NCBI RefSeq assembly: GCF_000688475.1
Contig: NZ_JIAN01000007.1
Location: 124,001 to 188,000 of the forward strand
Direction of reading: 5' to 3'
Length of the DNA: 64,000 nt
Source: Cellulomonas sp. URHE0023
Lineage (GTDB): Bacteria > Actinomycetota > Actinomycetes > Actinomycetales > Cellulomonadaceae
Shown: in pieces, positions 29,985 through 40,103 of the stretch
How the letters are laid out: every line of letters begins with the position of its first letter
How positions within the stretch are numbered: the stretch's first letter is position 1
Notes under the pieces: generated by a model
The model's database searches: none
The model's input: only the letters and a program-made list of their open reading frames with translations
Told to the model about the DNA's origin: nothing
Program-made: the position numbers and the translations under genes

Positions 29985-31424
29985 GTGACCCTCACGACAC
30001 CCGCTGAGTCCCGGGCGGACACCCTGCTTCAGCGCCCGGTGCTCCGCCGCCGAGGTACCGCGATCGCGCTCGTCGCAGCCTCGGTCCCGATGTTCATGGC
30101 CACCCTGGACAACCTCGTCATGACCACGGCGCTCCCGGTCCTGCGAACCGAGCTGAACGCCTCGCTCGAACAGCTGCAGTGGATGATCAACGCCTACACC
30201 CTCAGCTTCGCGACGCTCATGATCGCCGCCGCCACCCTCGGTGACAGGCTCGGTCGGCGGCGCGTGTTCATCGCCGGCATCGCGATCTTCGGTGGCGCCT
30301 CCATCCTGTCCGCGCTCGCCACCAGCCCCGAGATGCTCATCGGGGCGCGCGCCCTGCAGGGTGCGGGCGCGGCCGCGATCATGCCGCTGTCCCTCGCGCT
30401 CCTCGCGGGTGCCGTCCCGGCCAGCAGGCGCGCGATGGCGATCGGCGTCTGGGGAGGCGTCTCGGGTCTGGGCGTCGCACTCGGACCGGTCATCGGTGGC
30501 GCTGTCGTCGGCGGCATCTCCTGGGAGGCGATCTTCTGGATCAACGTCCCCGTCGCGCTCGTCGCCATCCCCCTCGTGCTCTGGGCGCTGCCCGAGTCGC
30601 ACGGTCGCCGCCAGCCGCTCGACCTGCTCGGGCTCGCCCTGGCCGGGACCTCCGTCCTGGCCATCGTCTGGTCGATCATCCGCGGCAACGACGACGGCTG
30701 GGGCTCGACGCGCGTCCTCGGCGGCCTGCTGGTCGGAATCGCCCTGCTGCTCGCCTTCGTGGCCCGCGAGTCCCGCACCGACCACCCGCTGGTCCCGCTA
30801 CGGCTGTTCCGTGAGCGGTCGTTCTCCGTGGCCAACATCAGCGCCCTGGCGTTCTCGTTCGGAGTGTTCGGGCTCGTCTTCCTGCTGGCTCAGTACCTGC
30901 AGATCGGGATGGGGTTCACTCCCCTGCAGGCCGGCGTCCGCACCCTTCCGTGGACCGCGGCGCCGATGATCTTCGCGCCCATCGCCGGCATGCTCGCCCC
31001 CCGCATCGGCGTCCGACCGCTCCTGTTCACCGGGCTGCTGCTGCAGGCCGCCGGTCTTGCGTGGCAGGGACTCCTGGTCACGTCCGACGGCCTCACGTAC
31101 GCCGACCTCGTGCCGGGTCTGGCGCTCGCCGGCATCGGGATGGGGCTCACGTTCGCCCCCGCCGCGACCGCCGTGCTGGCAGACATGGCGCCCGACGACC
31201 ACGGAACGGCGAGCTCGGTCAACGCGACGATCCGTGAGATCGGCGGAGCGCTCGGCGTCGCAGCGCTCGTCGCCGTGTTCACCGCGTCGGACGGCACGTT
31301 GACCCCGGGCGGCTATGCCGCGGGCCTGCAGCCGGCGGCGTACGTGGGAGCCCTGGTCGTCGCGCTCGGCGCCCTCGTCGTCCTGCTCTGGATGCCGAAG
31401 GACACCGGCAAGACGCTCTCCTGA
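29985..31424 (+). CDS. MFS drug efflux transporter, DHA2 (EmrB/QacA) family
   Basis: A 479-residue protein with about 14 hydrophobic helices, the DHA2 count. The motif A-like loop DRLGRRR (residues 87-93) lies between helices 2 and 3. The motif C-like stretch GVWGGVSGLGVALGPVIGG (about 153-171) identifies an antiporter-type exporter. It starts at GTG 29985 with AGGAG upstream. A divergent TetR repressor, a promoter and an operator precede it, and a strong bidirectional hairpin follows. The substrates are unknown. Confidence 0.92.
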   Translation: MTLTTPAESRADTLLQRPVLRRRGTAIALVAASVPMFMATLDNLVMTTALPVLRTELNASLEQLQWMINAYTLSFATLMIAAATLGDRLGRRRVFIAGIAIFGGASILSALATSPEMLIGARALQGAGAAAIMPLSLALLAGAVPASRRAMAIGVWGGVSGLGVALGPVIGGAVVGGISWEAIFWINVPVALVAIPLVLWALPESHGRRQPLDLLGLALAGTSVLAIVWSIIRGNDDGWGSTRVLGGLLVGIALLLAFVARESRTDHPLVPLRLFRERSFSVANISALAFSFGVFGLVFLLAQYLQIGMGFTPLQAGVRTLPWTAAPMIFAPIAGMLAPRIGVRPLLFTGLLLQAAGLAWQGLLVTSDGLTYADLVPGLALAGIGMGLTFAPAATAVLADMAPDDHGTASSVNATIREIGGALGVAALVAVFTASDGTLTPGGYAAGLQPAAYVGALVVALGALVVLLWMPKDTGKTLS

Positions 31425-31443
31425 GCCGGGTCCCCCAGAGACG

Positions 31444-31475
31444 ACGAAACCCCCGGGCTCTCCCGGGGGTTTCGT
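31444..31475. terminator. Strong bidirectional terminator hairpin
   Basis: A perfect 14-bp stem, ACGAAACCCCCGGG (31444-31457) and CCCGGGGGTTTCGT (31462-31475), with a CTCT loop. It lies between the MFS gene stop (31424) and the convergent rbfA stop (31485). Confidence 0.82.
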
Positions 31476-31484
31476 GGTGTCGCG

Positions 31485-31919
31485 TCAGTCCTCGTCGTCC
31501 TCGTCGGACTTCTTGTACGGGTCCGCGTCGCCCGCGAACGTCGCCGCGGCGGCAAGGGCTGCCACCTCGCGGTCACGCCGAGCCGCCTCGAGGAGTGCGG
31601 CGTCGAGCTGCGCGGACGTGTCTGGCAGAGCATCGAGGTGGAAGTCCAGCGACGGCGTCAACCGGATGCCGACCTGCTTTCCGACCTCGGAGCGCAGGAC
31701 GCCCTTGGCACTCTCCAGGGCGGCAGCCGTGTCTGTGCGCGCGACGTCGTCGCCGAGCACCGTGTAGAAGATGTCGGCGTGCTGGAGGTCACCCGTGACA
31801 CGGACGTCGGTGATGGTGACGAAGCCCAGCCGGGGGTCCTTGATCCGGGTGTCGAGCATCTGCGCGACGACCTGCTGGATGCGCTCACTGAGCTTGCGGG
31901 CGCGGGCGGTGTCTGCCAT
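31485..31919 (-). CDS. rbfA: Ribosome-binding factor A
   Basis: A 144-residue 30S maturation and cold-shock factor with the KH-like fold. [52 protein letters not shown] is typical, and the GxR-containing PSLDFHLD region is near residues 95-105. An acidic C-terminal tail ([12 protein letters not shown]) is common in actinobacterial RbfA. It lies 81 bases downstream of infB with a strong hairpin in between, so its expression may be attenuated relative to infB. Confidence 0.95.
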   Translation of the reverse strand: MADTARARKLSERIQQVVAQMLDTRIKDPRLGFVTITDVRVTGDLQHADIFYTVLGDDVARTDTAAALESAKGVLRSEVGKQVGIRLTPSLDFHLDALPDTSAQLDAALLEAARRDREVAALAAAATFAGDADPYKKSDEDDED

Positions 31920-31945
31920 CGGATCGCTCCTTTGCTTGAGGGAGA

Positions 31946-31982
31946 CCGCGGGGCGGGCGAAGAGAACTCGCCCGCCCCGCGG
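31946..31982 (-). terminator. Strong hairpin between infB and rbfA
   Basis: A perfect 15-bp stem CCGCGGGGCGGGCGA (31946-31960) and its complement (31968-31982) with a 7-base AG-rich loop, 18 bases after the infB stop. It is a probable partial terminator or mRNA-stabilising element within the rimP-nusA-infB-rbfA operon. Confidence 0.72.
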
Positions 31983-32000
31983 CCCTGGTGATCACTGAGG

Positions 32001-34856
32001 TCAGGCGCGAGGCTTCTCGCGCATCTCCCAGGTCTCGATGGTGTCGCCGATCTCGACGTCGTTGAACGAGCCGAGGCCGATACCGCACTCGAAGCCCTCG
32101 CGGACCTCCGTGGCGTCGTCCTTGAACCGCTTGAGCGACTCGATCGTCAGGTTCTCGCCGATGACCTTGCCACCACGCGTGACGCGCGCCTTGGTGTTGC
32201 GTCGGATGAGGCCCGACCGCACGATCGAGCCGGCGATGTTGCCGAACTTCGAGGACCGGAAGACCTCGCGCACCTCGGCGGAACCGAGCTGCACCTCTTC
32301 GTACTCCGGCTTGAGCATGCCCTTGAGGGCCGCCTCGACGTCGTCGATCGCCTGGTAGATGACCGAGTAGAAGCGCACGTCGACGCCCTCGCGGTCCGCC
32401 AGCTCCTCGACGCGCTCCGCGTACTTGACGTTGAACCCGATGATGATGGCCGAGTCGACCGTCGCCAGGTTGACGTCGTTCTGCGTGATCGCACCGACAC
32501 CGCGGTGGATGACCCGCAGCTCGACCTCGTCGCCCACGTCGATCTTGAGCAGCGCGTCCTCGAGCGCCTCCACGGCACCCGAGACATCGCCCTTGAGGAC
32601 CAGGTTGAGGGTCTCGACCTTGCCCTGGGCCAGCGCCTGCGTGAAGTCCTCGAGGCTGACGCGCTTGCGACGCTTGGCCAGGAGGGCGGCACGCTCGGCC
32701 GCCTCGCGCTTCTCGCCGATCTGACGCGCGGTGCGGTCGTCCGGGGCCACGATGAACGTGTCGCCGGCGCGGGGCACCGAGGTCAGGCCGAGCACCTGGA
32801 CCGGACGCGACGGTCCGGCCACGAGCACCGGCTCGCCGTGCTCGTCGAACATCGCACGGACGCGGCCGTAGGCCGTCCCGGCGACGATCGCGTCGCCCAC
32901 CTCGAGCGTTCCCGACTGGACGAGCACCGTCGCGACGGCACCGCGTCCCTTGTCGAGGTTCGCCTCGATGGCCACACCACGTGCGTCCTTGTCGGCGTTG
33001 GCCCGCAGGTCGAGCGCGGCGTCCGCCGTGAGGAGGACCGCCTCGAGCAGCTGGTCGATGCCCTGGTTCTGCTTGGCGGAGACGTTGACGAACATCGTGT
33101 CGCCGCCGTACTCCTCGGCCACCAGGTTGTACTCGGTGAGCTGCTGGCGGATCTTGTCGGGGTTGGCCCCCTCCTTGTCCACCTTGTTGACCGCGACCAC
33201 GATCGGCACACCGGCCGCCTGGGCGTGGTTGAGCGCCTCGATGGTCTGGGGCATCACGCCGTCGTCGGCCGCGACCACGAGGATCGCGATGTCGGTCACC
33301 TGTGCACCACGGGCACGCATGGCGGTGAACGCCTCGTGGCCCGGGGTGTCGATGAACGTGACCGCACGGTCGACGCCCTCGTGCACGGTGTGCACCTGGT
33401 AGGCACCGATGTGCTGCGTGATCCCGCCGGCCTCGCCCGCGACGACGTCCGTCTGGCGGATGGCGTCGAGGAGCTTGGTCTTTCCGTGGTCGACGTGGCC
33501 CATGACGGTGACGACCGGCGGACGTGCCGTCAGGTCGTCGTCGCCCTCGGCCTCGAGCTCGGCATCCAGGTCGATGTCGAAGGCCCCGAGCAGCTCGCGG
33601 TCCTCCTCCTCGGCCGAGACCATCTCGATGATGTAGCCGAGCTCGACCGCGAGCGTGCCGAACGTGTCCTCGTCGAGCGACTGCGTCGCCGTGGCCATCT
33701 CACCGAGGTGGAACAGCACGGTGACGAGTGCCGCGGGGTTCGCGTCGATCTTGTCGGCGAAGTCGTTCAGCGACGCACCGTGGCGCAGCCGGACGACCGT
33801 CTTGCCGTTGCCGCGGGGAACCTGCACGCCACCCAGCGAGGGAGCCTGCATCTGCTCGAACTCTTGACGCTTCGCACGCTTCGACTTGCGGCCACGGACG
33901 GGACGACCGCCCGCGCGACCGAAGGCACCCTGCGTGCTGCCACGACCGGCACCACCGGGACGACCGCCGCCGCCACCGGGGCGACCGGCGAAACCGCCGC
34001 CACCACCGGGTGCACCGCCGGGAGCGCCACCAGGCGCGCCACCGGGACGACCGGCGTAGCCACCGCGGGCACCACCCGGACCACCTGCACGACCGCCGCC
34101 GGGACCGGCGGGGCGCTCACCGGGGCGACCGACACCGGACGCCGTGCGACCGGGCATCATGCCGGGGTTGGGGCGCGGACCGCCGGGACGGGGACCACCG
34201 GGACGCGGGCCACCGGGACGTTCGCCCGCCGACGCCGCGGGAGCACCCTCGGCCGGAGCGGGACGACGGTCGCGGTCACCCGGTCGCGGCATGCCCTGCG
34301 AGGGCGCGAACGGGTTGTTGCCGGGACGCGGACCGCCGGGGCGGTTGGCGGCCGGACGCTCACCCTGGCGGGGCATGCCCTGCGAAGGTGCGAAGGGGTT
34401 GTTGCCGGGACGCGCGGCAGGCGCAGGCGCCTGACGTGGCCCGGGACGAACTGCGGCGGACGACGCAGCGGCGGCAGCCGGCGCCGCGACGGCCGCGGCG
34501 GGAGCCACAGGAGCCGGAGCGGCGGGGGCCACGGGAGCCGGAGCGGCGGCCGGGGCCGGACGCGACGGCGCCGGAGCAGCCGGCGCAGCAGCAGCCGGAC
34601 GAGGTGCCTCGACGACGGCCGCAGGTGCGGGGGGCGCAGCCGGCGCGGGACGCGCGGGTGCCTTGGGTGCTGCTGCAGGCGCGGGCGAGCTCGCACTCGG
34701 TGCGGGGTACTCGTCGCGCAGCTTGCGAACGACCGGGGGCTCGATGGTCGACGATGCCGACCGGACGAACTCACCGAGATCGTTCAGCTTGGTCATGATG
34801 GTCTTGCTGTCGACCCCGAGCTCTTTCGCGAGCTCGTAGACGCGGACCTTGGCCAC
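32001..34856 (-). CDS. infB: Translation initiation factor IF-2
   Basis: A 951-residue GTPase that brings initiator tRNA to the 30S subunit. An N-terminal IF2N motif ([26 protein letters not shown]) precedes an exceptionally long Ala/Pro- then Gly/Arg/Pro-rich low-complexity region (about residues 50-335). The GTPase domain begins with G1 GHVDHGKT at 453-460, with DTPGHE and NKVDKEG following. Domains III-IV complete the C-terminus. It starts at GTG 34856 with AGGAGAG upstream. Such long N-terminal extensions are known in actinobacterial IF-2. The leader contains tandem 14-base repeats. Confidence 0.97.
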   Translation of the reverse strand: MAKVRVYELAKELGVDSKTIMTKLNDLGEFVRSASSTIEPPVVRKLRDEYPAPSASSPAPAAAPKAPARPAPAAPPAPAAVVEAPRPAAAAPAAPAPSRPAPAAAPAPVAPAAPAPVAPAAAVAAPAAAAASSAAVRPGPRQAPAPAARPGNNPFAPSQGMPRQGERPAANRPGGPRPGNNPFAPSQGMPRPGDRDRRPAPAEGAPAASAGERPGGPRPGGPRPGGPRPNPGMMPGRTASGVGRPGERPAGPGGGRAGGPGGARGGYAGRPGGAPGGAPGGAPGGGGGFAGRPGGGGGRPGGAGRGSTQGAFGRAGGRPVRGRKSKRAKRQEFEQMQAPSLGGVQVPRGNGKTVVRLRHGASLNDFADKIDANPAALVTVLFHLGEMATATQSLDEDTFGTLAVELGYIIEMVSAEEEDRELLGAFDIDLDAELEAEGDDDLTARPPVVTVMGHVDHGKTKLLDAIRQTDVVAGEAGGITQHIGAYQVHTVHEGVDRAVTFIDTPGHEAFTAMRARGAQVTDIAILVVAADDGVMPQTIEALNHAQAAGVPIVVAVNKVDKEGANPDKIRQQLTEYNLVAEEYGGDTMFVNVSAKQNQGIDQLLEAVLLTADAALDLRANADKDARGVAIEANLDKGRGAVATVLVQSGTLEVGDAIVAGTAYGRVRAMFDEHGEPVLVAGPSRPVQVLGLTSVPRAGDTFIVAPDDRTARQIGEKREAAERAALLAKRRKRVSLEDFTQALAQGKVETLNLVLKGDVSGAVEALEDALLKIDVGDEVELRVIHRGVGAITQNDVNLATVDSAIIIGFNVKYAERVEELADREGVDVRFYSVIYQAIDDVEAALKGMLKPEYEEVQLGSAEVREVFRSSKFGNIAGSIVRSGLIRRNTKARVTRGGKVIGENLTIESLKRFKDDATEVREGFECGIGLGSFNDVEIGDTIETWEMREKPRA
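34288..34414 (-). repeat. 43-base direct repeat inside the IF-2 low-complexity region
   Basis: Two copies of a 43-base unit (34288-34330 and 34372-34414), differing at only a few positions, encode two [15 protein letters not shown] blocks in the N-terminal low-complexity part of IF-2. This is an in-frame coding duplication, so the protein repeat is preserved. Confidence 0.7.
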
Positions 34857-34904
34857 ATCTCTCCTGTCTCGGTCCGCCCGGACAGGGTCGGACCGTCGTT
34901 AGTT

Positions 34905-34957
34905 CTGGGTACTCATCGCTGGGTACTCATCGGTGCGTGCTCATCGGGTAGCCATCG
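34905..34957. repeat. 14-base tandem repeats in the infB leader
   Basis: Units at 34905-34918 and 34919-34932 are identical (CTGGGTACTCATCG on the plus strand). A diverged third unit is at 34933-34946 and a partial fourth at 34947-34957. They lie between the ylxR stop and the infB ribosome-binding site, so they are transcribed in the leader between the two genes. Confidence 0.65.
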
Positions 34958-34991
34958 GCTTCCAGACCCGCTTCCCTCATCGACGATCGGC

Positions 34992-35411
34992 CTACGACGC
35001 CGGGATCTGCCCGGGACCGCTCATTCCCTGCTGCTCTGCGACGTACCTGCGCACGGCGCTCACGTCGAGCAAGCCTGCGTTACGCAGTGCCCGCCCGAGT
35101 GCACGTCGGCGTTCGGCGGTCTCGAGGCATCCAGGATCGGGGTGCAGCCACGCCCCCCTGCCCGGCATCCGGCGACCGGCATCCACGACCAGCGCGGGAA
35201 CTCCCGCGGCGTCCGTGGCGACGACCACCCTCAGCAGGGCTGACCTCGGACCGGTGGCTCGGCACCCCACGCAGGTCCGGACCGGACCCACGCCAGAGAC
35301 TGCTTTCGCAGTTCGTGGGGTCCGCCGGCTCAACGGGAGGAGCCGGACATCCGGCCCAGCCGCAGAGAGTCTACCGCGCCGCGCCACTGGGCGCGTCATT
35401 CGTGACGTCAT
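34992..35411 (-). CDS. ylxR: YlxR-family (DUF448) RNA-binding protein
   Basis: A 139-residue protein whose core (about residues 45-120) has [20 protein letters not shown] and [16 protein letters not shown], the YlxR signature segments. In Bacillus and Clostridia members bind the RNase P RNA or act as regulators. The gene is conserved between nusA and infB, exactly as here. ATG 35411 overlaps the nusA stop (ATGA). The N-terminal 40 residues are basic, rich in Arg and longer than usual, so an internal start is possible. Confidence 0.88.
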   Translation of the reverse strand: MTSRMTRPVARRGRLSAAGPDVRLLPLSRRTPRTAKAVSGVGPVRTCVGCRATGPRSALLRVVVATDAAGVPALVVDAGRRMPGRGAWLHPDPGCLETAERRRALGRALRNAGLLDVSAVRRYVAEQQGMSGPGQIPAS

Positions 35412-36436
35412 TCACCAGCGCTCGCACCCTGCAGGTCTCCGGGGACCTCCGCGTCGGAGCGGATGTCGATCCGCCAGCCGGTCAGCTTCGCGGCGAGCCG
35501 GGCGTTCTGGCCCTCCTTGCCGATCGCGAGGGAGAGCTGGTAGTCGGGCACCACCACGCGCGCCGCGCGCGCCTCCGGGTCCACGACCGTCACGGAGAGC
35601 ACCCTGGCCGGCGACAGCGCATGCGCGATCATCTCGGCCGGGTCGTCCGCGTGGTCGACGATGTCGATCTTCTCGCCGTGCAGCTCCGCCATGACCGCGC
35701 GCACGCGACCGCCCATCGGTCCGATGCACGCACCCTTGGCGTTCACGCCCGGCACGGTGGCACGGACGGACATCTTGGTGCGGTGACCGGCCTCACGGGC
35801 CATCGCCGTGATCTCCACGGTCCCGTCAGCCACCTCGGGGACCTCCAGCTCGAACAGCTTTCGGACGAGGTTGGGGTGCGTCCGCGACAGGGTCACCTGC
35901 GGTCCGCGCGGACCGCGCGCGACCTCGAGGACGTAGCCCCGGATACGGTCCCCGTGCACGTACTCCTCGCCCGGTACCTGCTCGTGCGCGGGCAGGACCG
36001 CCTCCGTGCCCCCGACGTCGATGAGCACCGTGCGCGGGTCGCGGCCCTGCTGGATCACACCGCCCAGAACCTCGCCCTCCTTGCCGCGGAACGCGCCGAG
36101 CACCTGGTCGTCCTCGGCGTCCCGCAGGCGCTGCACGATGACCTGGCGGGCGGTCGCGGTCGCGATGCGCCCGAAGCCGTCCGGTGTGTGGTCGAACTCC
36201 GGCTCGTCGTGCTGCGTGTACGCCGGTCCGTCCTCGGTCGGCGCCGGCGGGTCCTCACGCGCCCACACGGTGACGTGCCCGCTCTTGCGGTCCACCTCGA
36301 CGCGTGCGCGCACGTGAGCGCCCGGCGTGCGGTGGTACGCCGAGAGGAGCGCCTGCTCGATCGCCGAGACGAGCACGTCGAGGCTGATCTCCCGCTCGCG
36401 CTCCAGCATCCGCAGCGTCTGCATGTCGATGTCCAT
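35408..36436 (-). CDS. nusA: Transcription termination/antitermination factor NusA
   Basis: A 342-residue RNA polymerase-associated factor. It has an N-terminal RNAP-binding domain (residues 1-110, [31 protein letters not shown]), an S1 domain (about 125-200) and two KH domains (about 215-330, with [18 protein letters not shown] and [19 protein letters not shown]). It lacks the C-terminal acidic repeats of E. coli NusA, as is usual in actinobacteria. It starts one base after the rimP stop and overlaps ylxR, so rimP-nusA-ylxR is one coupled operon. Confidence 0.96.
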   Translation of the reverse strand: MDIDMQTLRMLEREREISLDVLVSAIEQALLSAYHRTPGAHVRARVEVDRKSGHVTVWAREDPPAPTEDGPAYTQHDEPEFDHTPDGFGRIATATARQVIVQRLRDAEDDQVLGAFRGKEGEVLGGVIQQGRDPRTVLIDVGGTEAVLPAHEQVPGEEYVHGDRIRGYVLEVARGPRGPQVTLSRTHPNLVRKLFELEVPEVADGTVEITAMAREAGHRTKMSVRATVPGVNAKGACIGPMGGRVRAVMAELHGEKIDIVDHADDPAEMIAHALSPARVLSVTVVDPEARAARVVVPDYQLSLAIGKEGQNARLAAKLTGWRIDIRSDAEVPGDLQGASAGE

Positions 36437-36437
36437 C

Positions 36438-37019
36438 TCAGCTCTCCTGTCCGGCGTCGGCGTCAGCGCCGGCCTCGTCGTCGTCCACGGGCCCGACGCC
36501 TGTCAGGTCCACCTCGACGTGCGCGGCGCGCACCTCGGACAAGGAGACCCGAACGGGGTCCCCGATCACCGGCTTGCGGCCCTTCAGGCCGGGCGTCACG
36601 GGGACGACGACGATCGTGCCGTCATCCGCTCCCGATCGCTCGACCGCCGTCAGTCGCCCGCTGACGAGCGCGCCGTCATTCAGGTGCACCACCACGGCGT
36701 GCCCGACCGCGTGCGTGAAGTGTCGGCGCTCCGTCAGCGGACGGGACACGCCGGGGCTCATCACCTCGAGCGTGTACTCGCCGGTGATCGTGTCCGCAGC
36801 ATCCAGGGCGTCCGAGACGGCGCGCGTCGCGTCGGCGATGCGGTCCAGGTCCAGGCCGTCCGCGTCGTCCTCGCTCAGGTCGACCACGACCTCGACCACG
36901 GACCGTCCGGCTGAACGGCGCACGGCGACGTCCTCCAGGAGAAGACCCACGGACGCGACGGCCGGCTCGACGACCTGCCGGACCCGCTCGGCGTGTGCTG
37001 GGTGCTCTGGCGCGGCCAT
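36438..37019 (-). CDS. rimP: Ribosome maturation factor RimP
   Basis: A 193-residue 30S assembly factor with the RimP N-terminal domain ([60 protein letters not shown]) and a C-terminal Sm-like domain (about 95-165). [17 protein letters not shown] (about 108-124) is the signature. The acidic Asp/Gly tail is common in actinobacteria. It starts at ATG 37019 with GGAGG upstream and is the first gene of the nusA-infB operon. Its upstream region is shared with the divergent lipoprotein gene. Confidence 0.95.
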   Translation of the reverse strand: MAAPEHPAHAERVRQVVEPAVASVGLLLEDVAVRRSAGRSVVEVVVDLSEDDADGLDLDRIADATRAVSDALDAADTITGEYTLEVMSPGVSRPLTERRHFTHAVGHAVVVHLNDGALVSGRLTAVERSGADDGTIVVVPVTPGLKGRKPVIGDPVRVSLSEVRAAHVEVDLTGVGPVDDDEAGADADAGQES

Positions 37020-37151
37020 GTCAGCCTCCTGTCGGCTCCAGCGGGTCAGTGCCGAGGCAACGGATCGACCCTGTGATGTTGTGGGGTCCAGCGTAACGAG
37101 TCCGGGCGTGCCCGACCGCCGCGGGTCGGCCGCATGGCAGGATCACCCGCG

Positions 37152-38219
37152 ATGCTTCCCCTGCCGCGCCCGCACCACCACCCGGATCTCGCCCCCCGCG
37201 CCCGCCGGTTCGGTGTCGCGCTCGCCACACTTCTCGGGTTCGTCCTGCTGACGGCCTGCGGTGTGCGCACCGAGACGCCGCCCCCGGTCGAGCCCAGCCC
37301 GGACGCGGTCGAGCAGGTCCGCGGCCGCACGGTCGCAGACGCCCTCGAGCTCGCCGAGACGGCGCGGGCGCTCGGTGCGACGCCGGCAGGTGCCGCCGAG
37401 CCTCTGGCGAGCGTGCTCGCCGACGTCGCGTCCTTCTCGGACCAGCACGCCGAGCAGGCAGGTGGAACCTACGTATCGGGTCTCGCGACGCCGACCTCGC
37501 CGGTGGACCCGGCCACGACACCGCCCGTCGCGCCCGACGTGACGACGTTCCTCAGCGAGCTCGCGACGACAACCACGGCTGCGCTCACGGATGCGGACGC
37601 CGTCGACGACGGCGCGCTCGCACGTCTCGTCGCGTCGATCGCCACGTCACGCGCAGAGCTCACCACGCGCCTCGCGCAGGCAGCCGGTCTTCCCGCACCG
37701 GTCGTGGACCCTGTGGCCGACGAAGCGACCGCTCCCCCGGCTACCGCGCCCGCGACCCCGGAGCCCACCGAGAGCCCGAGCACTGGTCAGCAGCGCGGTT
37801 CCTCGCTCGACGCGGTCGCGCTCGCCCACGACCAGGCCGGGTACGGGTTCGAGGTGATCGCCGCCAAGCTCTCCGGCGACCAGCGCGCAGCGGCCCGCGC
37901 GGCCGCGTCCTCGAACCGTTCCGACTCCGAACGCTGGGCGCGCGAGTCAGGGACGGACGGCACCGCACAGGACCCACGACGGGCCTCGTACGCGCTTCCC
38001 GCGGGAATGGACGACCCGTCCGTCGCCGTCGCGCTCGGGCGCACCATGGAGTCCGCGGTCGCTGACGCCTACGCGGCCGCAGTGGCCGCAGCACCGGCCG
38101 GCGAGCGCCTGCCGTTGGTCGACGGCCTGCGCTCGGCGACGGCCGCCGCGGCGGCGTGGGGCGCCACCCCGGTGCCGTTCCCGGGTCTGCCGGAGCAGGT
38201 CGAGCAGCCCGCGGGCTGA
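37152..38219 (+). CDS. DUF4439 ferritin-like lipoprotein
   Basis: A 355-residue protein with a lipoprotein signal peptide: a basic N-terminus, a hydrophobic stretch and lipobox LLTAC with the modified Cys at about residue 36. The C-terminal part (about 210-350, SLDAVALAHDQAGYGFEVIAAKLSGDQRAAARAAASSNRSDSERW) is a helical ferritin-like DUF4439 domain. Such genes often lie beside rimP in actinobacteria. A Pro/Thr-rich linker (about 190-215) joins the parts. The function is unknown. ATG 37152 is preferred over 37134 because of an AGGA upstream. Confidence 0.8.
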   Translation: MLPLPRPHHHPDLAPRARRFGVALATLLGFVLLTACGVRTETPPPVEPSPDAVEQVRGRTVADALELAETARALGATPAGAAEPLASVLADVASFSDQHAEQAGGTYVSGLATPTSPVDPATTPPVAPDVTTFLSELATTTTAALTDADAVDDGALARLVASIATSRAELTTRLAQAAGLPAPVVDPVADEATAPPATAPATPEPTESPSTGQQRGSSLDAVALAHDQAGYGFEVIAAKLSGDQRAAARAAASSNRSDSERWARESGTDGTAQDPRRASYALPAGMDDPSVAVALGRTMESAVADAYAAAVAAAPAGERLPLVDGLRSATAAAAAWGATPVPFPGLPEQVEQPAG

Positions 38220-38241
38220 CGTCCCGGCCCCGGTCTGCGGC

Positions 38242-40038
38242 TCAGGTGGCCAGCAGCGTCGCCACGAGTGCGGAGACGTGGTCGGCAGCCTGTCCGACCG
38301 GGACCTGCTCGGTCGTGCCGCCAGTCCTCGGCCGGACCTCGACGACGCCCTCGGCCAGTCCTCGGCCGACGACCACGACGAGCGGGACGCCCAGCAGCTC
38401 TGCGTCGGCGAACTTCACACCCGGCGAGACGCGACCGGGACGGTCGTCGTAGATCACCTCGATACCGCGTGACGACAGCTCGACGGCGAGCGCCTCAGCC
38501 GCCTCGAACACCGCCTCGTCCTTGCCCGTCGCGACGACGGTCACGTGCGCGGGTGCGACGTGGGCCGGCCATGCGAGGCCACGCTCGTCGTTGTTGGCCT
38601 CGGCCAGCGCGGCGAGCACGCGGGTCACTCCGATGCCGTACGAGCCCATGGTCACCACCTGGGCCTTGCCGTTCTGGTCCAGAACCGTCAGGCCGAGCGC
38701 CTCGGCGTACTTGCGGCCCAGCGCGAAGATGTGTCCGATCTCGATCCCCCGGGCCAGCTCGAGCGGCCCCGAACCGTCCGGCGCGGGGTCGCCCGCGCGC
38801 ACCTCGGCCGCCTCGACGGTGCCGTCGGCGGTGAAGTCGCGCCCGACGACCAGGTCGAACACGTGCCGACCGGGCTCGTTGGCGCCGGTGATCCACCGGG
38901 TTCCGTCGACCACCCGCGGGTCGAGCAGGTAGCGGACGGCCGTCCGCTCGGCGCCCTCGGCGACAGGGACGTTCGGGCCGATCGCGCCCGGGCCGATGTA
39001 GCCGCGGACCAGCTCGCGGTGCGCCGCGAAGTCGGCGTCACCCGCCGGTTCGACCTCAGCCGGGGAGACGGAGGCCTCCAGCCGCTTGAGGTCCACCTCA
39101 CGGTCACCCGGCAGGCCGACGACCAGGAGCTCCCGCACGCCCGTCGGGTGCACAAGAGCCAGGACGACGTTCTTGAGGGTGTCGGCCGCGGTCCAGGCGC
39201 GGTCCGGGCGCGGGAAGCGCTCGTTCGCGACGGCGACCAGCGAGTCGATGGTCGGCGTGTCAGGGGTGTCCTCGACATGCGCGGACGGCGCGTCGTCCCA
39301 GGTGAGCGCGTCGGGGACGACCGTCGTGACCGCCTCGACGTTCGCGGCGTAGCCGCCCGCGGACCGGACGAAGGTGTCCTCGCCGATCGCCGTCGGCGTC
39401 AAGAACTCCTCCGACCGCGACCCTCCCATGGCACCGGAGGTCGCCGCCACGATCACGTACTCCAGGCCCAGGCGCTCGAAGATGCGCCGGTAGGCATCAC
39501 GTTGCGCCTGGTACGAGGCCTCCAGGCCGGCGTCGTCCACGTCGAACGAGTACGCGTCCTTCATGATGAACTCACGCCCGCGAATGAGCCCGGCGCGCGG
39601 ACGTGCCTCGTCGCGGTACTTGGTCTGGATCTGGAAGAGCGACAGGGGCAGGTCCTTGTACGACGAGTACAGGTCCTTGACCAGGAGCGTGAACATCTCC
39701 TCGTGCGTCGGGGCGAGCAGGTAGTCGCCGCCCTTGCGGTCCTTGAGCCGGAAGATGTTCGGCCCGTACTCCGTCCAGCGGCCCGTCGCCTCGTAGGGCT
39801 CCTTCGGCAGCAGCGCCGGGAAGTGCACCTCCTGCGCACCGGCAGCGTGCATCTCCTCGCGGACCACCGCCTCGACCTTGGCCAGCACGCGAAGTCCGAG
39901 AGGGAGCCACGTGTAGATACCGGGGGCCGCGCGCCGGATGTAGCCGGCGCGCACGAGGAGCCGGTGGCTCGCGACCTCGGCATCGGCCGGGTCCTCGCGC
40001 AGCGTGCGGAAGAAGAGCGTGGAGAGGCGCAGGAGCAT
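38242..40038 (-). CDS. proS: Prolyl-tRNA synthetase (bacterial type)
   Basis: A 598-residue class II synthetase that charges tRNA-Pro. The N-terminal catalytic core has class II motifs ([17 protein letters not shown], and [27 protein letters not shown]). An editing INS domain lies at about 225-380. [11 protein letters not shown] and the anticodon-binding domain are C-terminal. ATG 40038 fits the family ([28 protein letters not shown]). It is a monocistronic gene between two plus-strand genes. No T-box leader is seen. Confidence 0.95.
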   Translation of the reverse strand: MLLRLSTLFFRTLREDPADAEVASHRLLVRAGYIRRAAPGIYTWLPLGLRVLAKVEAVVREEMHAAGAQEVHFPALLPKEPYEATGRWTEYGPNIFRLKDRKGGDYLLAPTHEEMFTLLVKDLYSSYKDLPLSLFQIQTKYRDEARPRAGLIRGREFIMKDAYSFDVDDAGLEASYQAQRDAYRRIFERLGLEYVIVAATSGAMGGSRSEEFLTPTAIGEDTFVRSAGGYAANVEAVTTVVPDALTWDDAPSAHVEDTPDTPTIDSLVAVANERFPRPDRAWTAADTLKNVVLALVHPTGVRELLVVGLPGDREVDLKRLEASVSPAEVEPAGDADFAAHRELVRGYIGPGAIGPNVPVAEGAERTAVRYLLDPRVVDGTRWITGANEPGRHVFDLVVGRDFTADGTVEAAEVRAGDPAPDGSGPLELARGIEIGHIFALGRKYAEALGLTVLDQNGKAQVVTMGSYGIGVTRVLAALAEANNDERGLAWPAHVAPAHVTVVATGKDEAVFEAAEALAVELSSRGIEVIYDDRPGRVSPGVKFADAELLGVPLVVVVGRGLAEGVVEVRPRTGGTTEQVPVGQAADHVSALVATLLAT

Positions 40039-40103
40039 GGTCGGGAGCCTAGTTCCTCGCACGGGTACTCCTTCATCGCCGTTTCATACGAGAGCATGGG
40101 CTC

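Noticed and set aside
34905..34957. CRISPR-like repeats
   Set aside because: The 14-base repeats are contiguous with no spacers and no cas genes nearby, so they are ordinary tandem repeats.
32505..35243. A 912-codon open frame antisense to infB and ylxR
   Set aside because: Composition is dominated by Thr/Gly/Arg/Asp from the reverse complement of infB, with no recognisable domain or ribosome-binding site. The sense genes have clear families.
40039..40103. T-box or other leader riboswitch upstream of proS
   Set aside because: The gap to the divergent glycosylase is only 65 bases, too short for a T-box, and I see no specifier or antiterminator structure.
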